A stretch of DNA of 64,000 nt from positions 3,100,001 to 3,164,000 of the forward strand of contig JAUKUA010000005.1 in assembly GCA_030549175.1 (NCBI GenBank), written 5' to 3'. Source of the DNA: Lasiosphaeris hirsuta (Eukaryota; Ascomycota; Sordariomycetes; Sordariales; Lasiosphaeriaceae). A program made the position numbers and the translations under genes. The stretch's first letter is position 1; every line of letters starts with the position of its first letter. This document shows, piece by piece, positions 46,501 to 56,585 of this stretch. The notes below the pieces were generated by a model that made no database searches, was not told the DNA's origin, and saw only the letters and a program-made list of their open reading frames with translations.

Positions 46501-48128
46501 GATCTTCAACCAACATGGGCCCATTATGTTCTTCCAGAGCACAAACTGCTCAAAAAGTGCCGTGTTGGTGCCGAAAACGCGCGAGAACGTCTCGCCCGTG
46601 GTGTTCATGTCGATGGGAGGCTTTGTGTAGGGATACAGGAGCTTGAGGTACTGGCCCTCCTTAGGGACGTCGGGGAGCTCAAATGCATACTTCCGGTTGC
46701 AAGCCTTAATCTTGTGCATCTCGACACCCATCTTGGTCATGAGGGCATCAACCTCGGTGTACACTTGCATCATATCCATGTCCTCTGTTGATTCCACGCC
46801 GCCTCGGTAACGATGCTGGCGGGGTAAGAAGAACAGTTTTCGAAGAATATTGTCCACCTTGACGAAACAGCTGACGTAGGTCTTGGTCTTCTTGTTCAGG
46901 ACCTTGCCGAAGAGGCAGAGGCTGCCGTTGATTTCGGTATAGTCAGTCCAAAACATATTGAGACTACCATCTTCCTCGACGGCATCATTGTAGTCAATCT
47001 TGCCAGCGACCCTTGTCTCGGTCTGTGAGCTAGAGACAACATTGAGGCTCTTGCTGATGTTGTTCCAAGCAGACGAATCTACCACTCCGTCTGGTTTTGC
47101 AGGCGAGGAGCTGACAGGAGTGGGATATGGGTCTGGCTTGACAATCTTCTTGATTTGGCGAGAGGCGGAAATGTTGACGCTAGCCGTCGTTACCGCGCCG
47201 GTGTGGGCAACCTCCATCAGTTCGTCCTCATCATCCTCTACTTCCACCTTAGGCTGGACTCTCCGCTGAGCAGCCTTTGCGGCGGGCGAGGAGGGAGCGG
47301 GGTCACTCATGATCACGTCCGAGGCAGGCACATCGTCGACAGGTGGAATAAAATCATCCTCGTCCATGGGGGCGTCGTAAAGTTCGGGAGAAGGTAATCT
47401 GTCGTCAACAACCTTTGGTTTCTTCGCAATGGGCCTCCGGTGCTCAGGTGCTGGAGATAGTTTCCGGGGCTTTTTCCGCTCTGGTGACCGTGCCCTCTTC
47501 TTGGAAACTCGGCGAGACCCCCTGGGGGCAGGGACATTTGTTTCGACTTCACCGATCTCGCCGAGGAGATTGTCCAGGAACGTTTCATCCTCTTCTGTCT
47601 TGATGATCTAGCCACAGTGTAAGTTGCCGCGCTCTGGGCTTGACTGGAGGGGGTCACCAACCTTCTTCGCCTTGGGCAGTGCGGTATTCCCTTTTGTAAA
47701 GTATTCGGTAATGTTCCTGTCGTTGGTGTCCTTCTTCGACTGGTCTTCCTCGCGCTGCTTCTTGGCTTGAGACGAGATGAAAGTCAGCGAGAGTCATTTT
47801 ACCACTCAGGGGATATAAGAGACTTGCACTTGCTGCCCTTGCCGCGTACCATCTTGGCGCCGCCATCGCTCTCGCTGTCGGTCTCGTTGGCGGGTACGCG
47901 GTCCCAATCCTCGCGGCCGTCATCGGCGTAGCCTTCGCCATTGTCGTCAACAACAAAGTCATCTTGATTGAGGCGCTCTCGGACGATTTTCTTGTACTGG
48001 TTCTCGTCAACTTCCTCGTACAAATCGTCGACCTGGCCGACCTCGTACGTGTCGAACTTCTTTTTTCCCGACTCGCGCAGGGCGCGCAGCTCTGCAAACT
48101 TGCTGCGCTTGGCGGCTGACTTGGACAT
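43502..48128 (-). CDS. POL1: DNA polymerase alpha catalytic subunit
   Basis: Four exons on the minus strand, 47828-48128, 47662-47765, 45334-47607 and 43502-45280, give 1485 residues. Exon 1 starts [20 protein letters not shown], the usual N-terminal DNA_pol_alpha_N start. The region near residues 130-300 is acidic and Ser/Pro-rich. The family-B exonuclease-like domain occupies the middle; fungal Pol alpha lacks proofreading. Polymerase motif A is [10 protein letters not shown] at about 866, motif [13 protein letters not shown] at about 950, and motif C YGDTDS at about 1001. Two C-terminal Cys clusters (CRAC...CPVATC, and CNDTSC...C...DCTG) bind zinc/Fe-S and the B subunit. With primase, the enzyme starts Okazaki fragments. 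Intron 1 (47766-47827) works only with a GC donor (GCAAGT). It is divergent from the PPR gene. Confidence 0.94.
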
Positions 48129-48721
48129 GGCTTCGGATGGGGGCGTGGTGCTGTCACAATCTCACAGTCGCAATGGCATCACGGCTGTGTGAATGCCTCA
48201 AGGTCACGAAATGGGTGGAGTGGGACTTGTTGACGGGACAATTGACGATGGTGCCGGGGGCGCGTTATAGTGGCAGTTATAGTGGGCTGGGTCTAATTGA
48301 CGAGACGCGCTGTTGGCGTGCTTTCTCGCGTCGAGCCACGCGCACCCCTGCACCATGTAGTACACACTTTCCCACCCAGACCCCTGACGAGGAAATGTGG
48401 GCCTACCGAGCTCCGGCAGGCAAAGCGGAAAAAAGCATCTCAATCGCAAACCTTCGAAATTTGATGACTTAGGGCAGAATGCGATAGCAACCACCGTTGA
48501 CTTAGCTAAACCCCTATTAAGCGACACCGCAGACGCTGCCAGGAGCCCCAGTCAACACCACCTCTCCTACTATTCGCAGCCAAATCTCCAGTTACCAACT
48601 GAAGGGCTCGAAGACGAACACACTCAGAAGGAAAGAGAGGGGAAACCAGGCTCTGCAGCAGTCGCAAGGGGAAGAGAAGACGGAGAGGCCCCGAAGGTAT
48701 CGAGGTGGACGAGCCACAGCC
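48129..48721. promoter_or_regulatory. Divergent promoter of POL1 and the PPR gene
   Basis: 593 bp between two start codons in opposite directions. The ORF 48397-48900 (+) spans the PPR start in another frame and is taken as chance. No TATA box was recognised. Confidence 0.5.
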
Positions 48722-50602
48722 ATGTTTGTCTGCAGATCTTGCGTGAGAAAGACCATTGGTCCGACGGCGGCCGAGTCACGATTGCTCGTTCAGCCTCTAC
48801 AGGGCATCAACACTCAGCGATCCTTTTCAGGCGAGTCGTACACATCACCCAGTCTTGCTCCGGGGAAAGAGAAGGTAGAGCCTACGCCGCCAGTCGATAA
48901 ATCGGATCCGACTACTCTCACGCCCAGGCGTGCAAAGGATCTGGAATGGGTCGTCAAGAAACATCTTCAATACCTCAAAGACCCCCTCCTCATCGCCGAG
49001 CATATCCTCGCGACCCTCGCAAAGGGGAAGTTCGAGGAGGCTCTCGAGGTGACCCGCGCGGCCAGCCGCGACACAGCGGTATCAGTCAGTTGGAACCATT
49101 TGATCGATTATCAGATGAAGAATCAGCGCCTACACGCCGCCGTGAAGCTGTATAACGAGATGAAGAAGCGCGCCCAGCTGCCAGACGCCCGAACCTACAC
49201 CATCATCTTCCGCGGCTGCGCCCAGTCAATACACCCCAAGCTAGCCGTGTCCGAGGCCGTCAGGATCTATTCCACGCTGATGGCCAATGAGCGTATAAAG
49301 CCAAGCACGATCCATCTCAATGCCGTCCTCGAAGTCTGCGCCCGCGCCGGCGACATTGACAGCATGTTCACCATTGCCCAAACCGCCAATAATGGACTGC
49401 GAGCCCCAAACAGCCAAACCTACACCATCATCCTAAACGGCCTTCGGCACAAGCCAGATGTCTCTCGATGCTCTGGGTTGTCGGAAGAACAGATCGAGAC
49501 GAACAATATGCACTCCATAGAAAAAGCCAAGGCTATTTGGGACGACATAATATTTCGCTGGAAGAGCGCCAAGTTGGTCATTGACGAGGAGCTCGTGTGC
49601 TCCATGGGCCGACTACTGATGAGCGGCGACCGCAGAGACAAGGACAGCATCCTAGAGCTCCTCGAGCAAACCATGGCACTCCCGCGGTTCGACAAGGGCG
49701 CCATCCCCGGCAGTGTTAATACAACAACCGCAACGACCGCAGCCTACAAAAAGCCACACCCCCGGTCCCCGTCCGCATCGTCGGCAATCAACCCCAAGCC
49801 CGGCCGCAACACACTCTCCCTAATCATGATGTCCCTCCAAGAAACCAAAAAGACCAGCCTAGCACCCAAGTACTGGGGGCACCTGACCAAAGTCCACAAC
49901 GTCGAGCCCGACAAGGACAACTACAACAGGTACCTCAAGGTCCTGCAGGTGGGGCGCGCCTCTGAGAAGATGGCCAACACAATCGTCGCCATGCCTCCCG
50001 CATTCTTCTCCCCCATGACCTTCCGCACAGGCTTCAGCACCTGCATCCATGACGAGCTGTCGCCGCACGCGTTCCAGAACGCCTGCCGTATCTTTGACGT
50101 GATGATCGCCAAAACCCGCTATCCGGACCCGCTAGCGATGCGCCTCTTCCTGCAGTCCGCGCGCGGCAACGTCCGGCATCACTACGAGAAGCATTCCAAG
50201 GATGAGCAGGCCGCCAAGCTCTCGCTCGGCCGGCAGATCGTGGCCGGCGTCGACCGCCTGTGGCAGCCCTTCCGCATCCTCATGAGCTCCTTTTCGTACC
50301 CGGAGAAGCCGGCCAAGTCGCCGCTAGGCGCGTGGCAGATGGCCGAGGGCGACGTGGCCGAGGCCATGGCCACGGCGCGCCGCATGATTGCCGCCATGGA
50401 CAAGGTCACGTTCGAGGGCATGGCCGACGACGAGATTTGCAAGATCCTGAAAACGCGCCGCTCTATTCTCAACCGCCTGGTGGAGCGGTATTATGAGAAG
50501 GAGCAGAAGATGGCGGAGAAGTCGGCCAAGGTTCTACCTGCGAAGGAGCAGGGTGGCCTTGATGAGGATCTAGTCGAGGTTGAGACTGGGCGGAGGTGGT
50601 AG
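48722..50602 (+). CDS. Mitochondrial pentatricopeptide repeat (PPR) protein
   Basis: A single exon of 626 residues. The N-terminus MFVCRSCVRKTIGPTAAESR is basic, hydroxylated and free of acids, a typical mitochondrial presequence. From about residue 110 there are helical repeats of PPR type: SWNHLIDYQMKNQRLHAAVK, DARTYTIIFRGCAQS, NAVLEVCARAGDIDSMF and SQTYTIILNGLRHKP. More divergent helices follow to about residue 560. Such proteins bind mitochondrial RNA and act in processing, stability or translation (compare the yeast Ccm1, Pet309 and Rmd9 groups). I cannot assign a specific orthologue. The C-terminus is charged and ends EVETGRRW. Confidence 0.82.
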   Translation: MFVCRSCVRKTIGPTAAESRLLVQPLQGINTQRSFSGESYTSPSLAPGKEKVEPTPPVDKSDPTTLTPRRAKDLEWVVKKHLQYLKDPLLIAEHILATLAKGKFEEALEVTRAASRDTAVSVSWNHLIDYQMKNQRLHAAVKLYNEMKKRAQLPDARTYTIIFRGCAQSIHPKLAVSEAVRIYSTLMANERIKPSTIHLNAVLEVCARAGDIDSMFTIAQTANNGLRAPNSQTYTIILNGLRHKPDVSRCSGLSEEQIETNNMHSIEKAKAIWDDIIFRWKSAKLVIDEELVCSMGRLLMSGDRRDKDSILELLEQTMALPRFDKGAIPGSVNTTTATTAAYKKPHPRSPSASSAINPKPGRNTLSLIMMSLQETKKTSLAPKYWGHLTKVHNVEPDKDNYNRYLKVLQVGRASEKMANTIVAMPPAFFSPMTFRTGFSTCIHDELSPHAFQNACRIFDVMIAKTRYPDPLAMRLFLQSARGNVRHHYEKHSKDEQAAKLSLGRQIVAGVDRLWQPFRILMSSFSYPEKPAKSPLGAWQMAEGDVAEAMATARRMIAAMDKVTFEGMADDEICKILKTRRSILNRLVERYYEKEQKMAEKSAKVLPAKEQGGLDEDLVEVETGRRW

Positions 50603-51299
50603 ACGCGATGATGTAAAAAACTTGTCACCAATCACTGTATCATATCAAATGTAGACTTGATCTAACTTGACCATTATCCCAATATAAATCAGCGAATTAG
50701 CCTGCTCCACTCGGCACATGTGCTCTGTCTGATTCAAAGGCAAATTGTCCTTCTTGCTATACTTGGACAGGTGAGCATCCCCTGATCAAATCGGCTATTG
50801 CGGCGTCGCACCAAGGATCTAGGAAAGATAGCAAATCATGTCTTTCCCCTTGCCACTACGGCTTGAACGGCCCCGCATTGTCGGGCGAGGCGGCCGCAGC
50901 CCCCTGCCCTTGGTCCGGAACTTGCCGCCCTTCCTGCATCAGTCTCCGCGTTGCCTAGCCAACAGCCGGGAGATCGCCCCCGGGCCAGGGGCAAAATGCG
51001 GGCGGACGTCTTCTTATACCGGCCCGCAAATTCGTGCTCTCCTACCGCTCCCCGGGTGTTGTGAATCGTGCGTTCCCGCGATGGGTTTGAAGCCATTCCA
51101 AGCACTCCTCGATGGCTGGCTTTGCAATGTCATCCCGGACAGCGCTCAGCATCTTTCTAGTCTTTTGCCCGGCTCGCCCGCGGGGGCTTGGGATATTACT
51201 GGAAAAGTCGCTCCCAACGGGCACATGCCTGCCTACTTGGCCAGGGTCATGATGGCGAATCTGACCACTATCGGTGCGTTCATCCGCCCAGTATTTGTC
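50603..51299. other. 3' flank of the PPR gene
   Basis: About 700 bp. The ORF 50838-51401 (+) has no recognisable motif. Nothing else was recognised. Confidence 0.45.
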
Positions 51300-51929
51300 C
51301 TACACCTGTTGATAGGCGGTCGGATTGATGTATCGGTCGAGCTGGGATGCCGAAGCTGGAGTCACGTCCCCCGCCCTGCCCCGCTGCTGAAGCCGACGTA
51401 GTATTTGTACAGCCCAAGTCAATTTCATCTGCTCCATCGTACAGAGAACCCGGACGTCCAAGTTCTCACCGTCGTGTCGGGTGATGATGACATCTGCAAG
51501 CTGACCAGCAAAGGAGCGATATCCGTTCACGACATCATGACCGATTTCTGTGGATGGGCCATCGAACTTTTGCAAGAAAACGGCGGCGCCATCGTTTATC
51601 GTGTCTCCCGGCACGTCGGCCCAGTCGACTTTCCCGAAAGCCAAGGGGGGAGGCTGATGATGCCTAGCGGCCGGGGCGTTGTAAGGTGATTTCTCGGTCA
51701 AGCCGGGGGGCCGGGGGCCGGAGGCCGGAGACAGAAGCAAAAGCTCGGGCTTGAAAGGAGCCGGCTGTGCCGGGGCCGAGGCGTCAAATATCAATTGATC
51801 CCCAGAGTATCCATAGTGCCCATCACTGCATTGCAAGCACCGTTGTAGTGTCCGAAATGGCATTCCTGGTGTCTGGACAGATACATAGGTTTCCTTTGAG
51901 CTCCTCTGAAGGGCAAACGAATGCACCAC
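51300..51929 (-). CDS. Possible hypothetical protein (209 codons)
   Basis: An open frame on the minus strand starting MVHSFALQRSSKETYVSVQT. The N-terminal half is Pro/Ala-rich. The C-terminal 80 residues look protein-like: an amphipathic block around QLADVIITRHDGENLDVRVL, then TMEQMKLTWAVQILRRLQQR. No family is recognised, no intron is evident, and the plus strand has a 94-codon ORF opposite. The codon pattern is not decisive. It may be a lineage-specific gene, a gene fragment, or chance. RNA evidence would decide. Confidence 0.35.
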   Translation of the reverse strand: MVHSFALQRSSKETYVSVQTPGMPFRTLQRCLQCSDGHYGYSGDQLIFDASAPAQPAPFKPELLLLSPASGPRPPGLTEKSPYNAPAARHHQPPPLAFGKVDWADVPGDTINDGAAVFLQKFDGPSTEIGHDVVNGYRSFAGQLADVIITRHDGENLDVRVLCTMEQMKLTWAVQILRRLQQRGRAGDVTPASASQLDRYINPTAYQQV

Positions 51930-51958
51930 TTTAGCCTCTTCATATACTCGCCACTCTC

Positions 51959-52095
51959 ATTATTAGAGACCAGAAGAGCCTTCAAAATATTGAGAAGGTC
52001 TTTTGAGAAGCAGGAAAGGCTATCTAGGACACGACCAATGCCTTTCGAGAGGCAGGAAAAGCTCTCTTGGACACCGGAAAGGTCCTTTCGAGGCT
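51959..52095. repeat. Imperfect 42-bp tandem repeat
   Basis: The core TTTTGAGAAGCAGGAAAGGC at 52001 recurs as TTTCGAGAGGCAGGAAAAGC at 52043 and as a partial TTTCGAGGC at 52086. A weaker copy lies near 51959. The period is 42-43 bp. On the minus strand the 123-codon ORF 51791-52162 would read it as a 14-residue repeat (SFSCLSKGIGRVLD-like), but no gene is otherwise supported. Confidence 0.7.
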
Positions 52096-52219
52096 TCAAA
52101 TGGCACACATCCACTCGGTTCGAGGCACGTATATTCACAAAAAAAACAGAGTATAAAGGCACCAGATGACTTCATTGTTCCGAAGATTACAAATTACATT
52201 ACAAGATCTCCTAACCCCC

Positions 52220-54817
52220 CTACTCCTCCTCCTTCTCCGCTTGGTCTCTCATGCGCCTTTCGCGCAGCATCTTGAGGTATTCCAGCATAAAGCTGGGGTC
52301 GTTCCGACCTCTGCCCGAAGGCACACTGCCCGATTCGCCCGCCTCCTCCTTCATGTCCTTGTAGACGGCCATGCGGGTCCGCAGGAGGTAGTCCGTCAGA
52401 GGCGTGGGACTGAATGCGTCGAGGTCGAAGTCTGCGGTACAGGCCTCCTTGGCGCCGCTGCGCTTCTTGCCGCGGTGGCCCTTGCGCTTTCTGGTCTTCT
52501 TCGGGGCCGGTAGGGAATCGGCATCCGCTGCGGGGCCACCGGCGTCATCCTCCACGGTGCTAGCACCGCCGATGGTAGGGTCGACGTTACGCTCCAGAGC
52601 CATCGGAGTCTTTAGCTTGTATGGCTCCACCAAGCCGGCCGGGTATTTGCCCTTGCGGGCCATGGGCTTGAATGGCCCAACATTGCCGGCTGAGGCGGCC
52701 ACAGCCTTCTCGCCTGCCTCGTCGGAGACATTGTCGAGGCAGCTTGAGCACATGCAATCACCAGGCTTGTCTTCACAGGTGGCGGCGGAAGTATTCTCGG
52801 TTGACACAATGGGCTCAGCTGCGGTGGGGACGGCAGTCTTCTCGTCGCTTGCCTCTTGCGGGGCCTGCTTGCTCTTTCCCTCCTTGTTGGCGAGGTAGGC
52901 ATGAACCTCGGTCTCGAGATACTCTCTGCCACTTCCACCAGCCTTTGCGGTCTTGATGTAACCTTGGATAATGGTCTCGACGCTTTGCTCAAACTTAGTG
53001 CTCTTGCAGCCATTGTCAATTGCCTTGATTGCAGCTTGAGCTCGCTTGGTGGGCTGCAGCTTGGACGGTCCCGAGAGGGAAGGTGCGGCCTTGGGAGCTT
53101 CCTCGGGGGCTTCCACGGCGCTATCATTCGTCATGAGGGGCTTGAAAGTAGCTTCGGCGTGCTCACTGTTGACTAAATTCTTGGTGGAACGAAGGTGCGG
53201 ATTCTTGGCCGGGTGTGAGCTGGCGTGCTCAGCGGCGGCGATCTTGGTGGCAGCATTCTGAGGCTGCTTGGCGACGGTATTCTGAGGCTTCTCCCAGACA
53301 CCATTCTGACCTTGCTTGGCAATGGTATTCTGAGGCTGCGTGGTGGTTACATTCTGACTTTGCTTGGCAGCGATATCTTGAGACTGCTTGGTGGTAGCAT
53401 TCTGACCCTGCTTGGCAGCGGTATCCTGAGGCTGCTTGGTGGTAGCGTTCCGACCTTGCTTGGCAGCGGTATTCTGAGGCTGCTTGGCGACAGCATGCTG
53501 GGGCTGCTTGGCGAGGTTGTTATGCTCCATATTGCTCATAGACGAGGGTGCTGGGAAAAGCTCAAGAATATCAGAGATGTAGTTGTCTTGATAGACGTTG
53601 TCCATGGAAACGCGAGTTGTAGGAAAGAGACTGCGTTGTAGGCGTTCAACGTTGTCGAGAGAAGCGTCTTGGCCAAAGTCTTTCAGGGAAACGTGAGCTG
53701 TAGGAAGGGGACTGCGTTGTGGGTGGTCAAGGTTGTCGGGGGAAACGTTTTGGCCAGATTTTTCCAGAGAAACGCGAGTTGTGGGAAAGAGACTGCGTTG
53801 TGGGTGGGAAATATCCGCGGAAGGAGGGACTGTTTCCGTGCCCTGACCTACGCGGGGAGTCGCCGTGCTGTTGTTCTTGCCCTTTTCCGTTGGGAAAAAG
53901 CCCATGCGAGGCAGCATGCTGCTGGCCCAGGGATCCGCTTCACCAATAGTGCTGCCTTGGTGCCAGGTAGGGGCGGGACCCTTTCCTTTGCGAGTGAACA
54001 CGGCCTTGGAGGGGCTTGCTTGACCTTTGACGCTATGGTCGTCCTCCTCGTCTGCCAGAGAGGTCGTCTCCTGGGAGTCGGTCTCATCACTTTCCTCGCT
54101 GTTAGTGACTACGGTGCAAGGGACTGGTCTCTTGCCCTTGGCACCTGACGGCTGGGTTGCAGGCTGGCTGGCAGTACTGGTGCCACTGGGACCAGCACCA
54201 CCGGCAACCGACAACAACTCGGCCTCCACGTTACCCAATGCGTCGAATCGGAAGTGGGCCGTTTCGCCCTCCCCCACCGGCAGGATACTGTCGAGGCCGT
54301 CCAGCAGCCGAGATAAGCCCTCGGGCAGCCCTTGACTGACACGCACGGAAGATGTGTTGTCGGGCCTGGTAATTACCAGTCTCCGAGGACCTGCAGCTAT
54401 ACAATTTGACGTGTTAGTAAGTCCTGTTTTCTGGGGGGGGGGGGGGAGGCATGGGTCATAACACAATATAGAACCACTCACCAGCGTTAGCCTTGGGACC
54501 TTTCTTGCCATTGCAGACAATGTTAGCATTGACATCGTCATCATCGATATTGTCGTCGACATTGTGACCATGGGCTTCGGCGATCACCCCTGCGCCCTCG
54601 TCAGCAACTGACACAACCGACACAAAACGCAAGTGTACTCAAACAGCTGTGAAAATGACTTACTGCTGAATACCTCCGATAAAGTCCCCTCAGAGTTGCC
54701 GTTGTCAGCAATGGCAACCGGAGATATGCCAATGGCCGGCTGAGCCGACGTGTGGCTAGTTGTACCTTTCTTGCCCTTTGCCTTCGCCTTTGAGCTTCTC
54801 TTTGCTGACTTGCCCAT
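52220..54817 (-). CDS. Unrecognised low-complexity protein with two tandem peptide-repeat arrays
   Basis: Three exons on the minus strand, 54664-54817, 54482-54607 and 52220-54396, give 818 residues with consistent phase. Intron 1 has GTAAGT and CAG ends. Intron 2 has GTGAGT and TAG ends and contains a run of 14 C. The start MGKSAKRSSKAKAKGKKG is very basic. Exon 2 is acidic (NVDDNIDDDDVNANI). Residues around 350-430 hold three 27-residue repeats (PQRSLFPTTRVSLEKSGQN-like). About 440-530 hold around eleven 8-residue repeats of the form AKQPQNTA / AKQGQNAT. The C-terminus has another basic block (KKTRKRKGHRGKKRSG) and a possibly folded end, LTDYLLRTRMAVYKDMKEEA to EYLKMLRERRMRDQ. No known domain is seen. 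The composition suggests a disordered nuclear protein that evolves fast. The function is unknown. Confidence 0.65.
53245..53515 (-). repeat. 24-bp coding tandem repeat, about 11 copies
   Basis: The period of 24 bp is visible on the plus strand as CTGCTTGGCGACGGTATTCT-type units. They code for octapeptides K-Q-x-Q-(N/D)-x-x-A. Two flavours, AKQPQNTA and AKQGQNAT, alternate, giving a 48-bp higher-order unit. Confidence 0.9.
53588..53815 (-). repeat. 81-bp coding tandem repeat, three copies
   Basis: The landmark GAAACGCGAG(T/C)TG occurs near 53607, 53688 and 53769, exactly 81 bp apart, each followed by GGACTGCGTTG or AGACTGCGTTG. This gives three 27-residue repeats, QRSLFPTTRVS-like, in the 818-residue protein. 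Confidence 0.88.
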
Positions 54818-56585
54818 TTTGACAAGCTAGAAGGTGGAGAACTGAGGGGTGGGGGTTGGAATCAAGGAATAGGTATGGGGATGAAGAGATGGGGATGAGG
54901 ATCGAGAGGGGGGTATGAAAATCAAGAGATGGAAATCGGGGCGAGACGGTGATGTTTTCAAGCGCAGACTTCCGCTCAAGGATGAATACCGCCTGGTTCT
55001 GCGTTGCCTTAGCTCAAGTGGCTGATGCTTGACGTTGTCAGGCTCTCGAGTTGCGAGTTGCAAGTTGCAACACTGCAAGGTCTGGATGGGCTTGTGATGG
55101 GAAATATTTGGACTGACTCTGCGAGTTGGTCCAGTGAGGAAGGGCCCAGCGAGGAAGGAGTGCGTGGGGATTTTGAAATGTGTGCCCTCGTGCTCAGGGC
55201 GAGGGCATGAAGGTTGCAAGCGGGGGTCTGCGGCTCGATCTGCGGCTCGACATGCGGCTTGATCATGCGGACCCGCGTGCTCGCCGGCGGTGCCTTCCGA
55301 TGCTGAGCCCCTGGCTATGATGGGCCTCATGACTTGTCTCGACGACGACCTGGCTCTAGCTCCAACAGCGACGGCGCAGGGGCGTGGATGGGGACTAGCA
55401 GCAAAGAACATCGGCCACAGGAACAGCACAGGCAGTCCGACAACACCAAGAGCCCCTGGGGCACCAATAGAGCTGACACGGCACGGGCTAGGAGATGTCT
55501 CGGGCGCTATGTCGTCTTTACTGTGTTTGTCGGACACTTTGAACACTCCTTATACTCGGATGGGCAGACAAACCCAGAAGTAAGAGGCAAGCAGCACCCT
55601 TAAGAGCAGGCAGCACAGACCGCATGGGTGGCACCACATGTTTTCGAGGAAGGCGGCATTCCCTCCTAGGTAGGTGCTCGGGGGGAGCCACAGCTAACCA
55701 GCAGCTGCAGCTAACATCGAGGAAACGGATCTCTTCGAGCACTTGAAAAACAGAGAAGGGGCAATGTGCGGCACTGCCCTCTTAGCAAGACGCCCTACTA
55801 GCAAGTCACTCCCCTTTTCGATCTCTCTGAGCACTTGCACGGCAGAGAAGAGGCTATGTGCGGCATTGCCCTCCTAGCAAGACACACTCCTAGCAAGACG
55901 CTCGCCTTGTTGGCAAGAAAACGAACGAATGGGGAGTTGAACACGAGAAAGGAAACCGAATAACAAGACAGAGCTGATGGACTTTGACCTTGGGCCACCA
56001 ACCTAGAAGGGCAAGCGAGCTACGACTGCGGATTGCAGAATGCCATTGAGCCCCTGCTGAGTAGCCTCGCACTTTATTGTGCTGGATTCTCATTACTATT
56101 TCTAACTGGAATATGGGATTTGATACGGACACCATCAGTGACTATGGTAGGGGCTGTTTCTTGTGCACTAAAGGTAAGGCACCCCCTTTTTCTGTAAATA
56201 TTCGTATACACAGACTAAGTCTTTGACACCAGACAATTGACGAGTGACGTTGAAGGAGTGGTCCGTGCGCACTGCGCTTGTGCAAGGGTCTAGCCTGCAG
56301 GCAAAGAACGCGCCGCGCCACGAAACACGCCTGGCCCCACCTAGTACGCTGCACTTGCACCCGTCAAAAGTCATTGGAGAATTCGATCCCGGAGACTCCC
56401 AGCTCCAGCATCTCCAACATCGCACATTGCAGCTCTTCCCCCAAGCATCTTTTTTCTTCCTATCTCCCACCAGTACCCTACATTAGCCTTAGTGATATTG
56501 CGAATAAAAGCGGCAATCTACCCTTCCTTCAGATCGCATTGACCTGACCGACGGGGCAATCAGCGAATCCGCACGGCCGCCCGCC
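54818..56585. promoter_or_regulatory. Divergent region between the repeat protein and the RRM gene
   Basis: About 1.77 kb. The 239-codon ORF at 54827-55546 (-) overlaps plus-strand ORFs and has no recognised motif, so it is left out. The region contains a 92-bp direct duplication at 55728-55909. The last 250 bp before 56586 are C/T-rich and probably form the RRM gene leader. Confidence 0.45.
55728..55909. repeat. 92-bp direct duplication
   Basis: Unit 1 starts GATCTCTTCGAGCACTTG at 55728 and unit 2 starts GATCTCTCTGAGCACTTG at 55820. Both continue with a GCAATGTGCGGCACTGCC-like stretch and then CTAGCAAG. The copies are similar but not identical. Each also contains short CTAGCAAG(A/T)C sub-repeats. 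Confidence 0.85.

Noticed and set aside
48397..48900. 167-codon ORF (+) across the PPR start
   Set aside because: Different frame from the clear PPR protein; the PPR reading has a mitochondrial presequence and repeats.
50838..51401. 187-codon ORF (+)
   Set aside because: No motif; overlaps the slightly better minus-strand ORF 51300-51929; composition typical of chance GC-rich frames.
54827..55546. 239-codon ORF (-)
   Set aside because: Low-complexity Ser/Pro/Arg content, overlapped by plus-strand ORFs; no recognisable motif.
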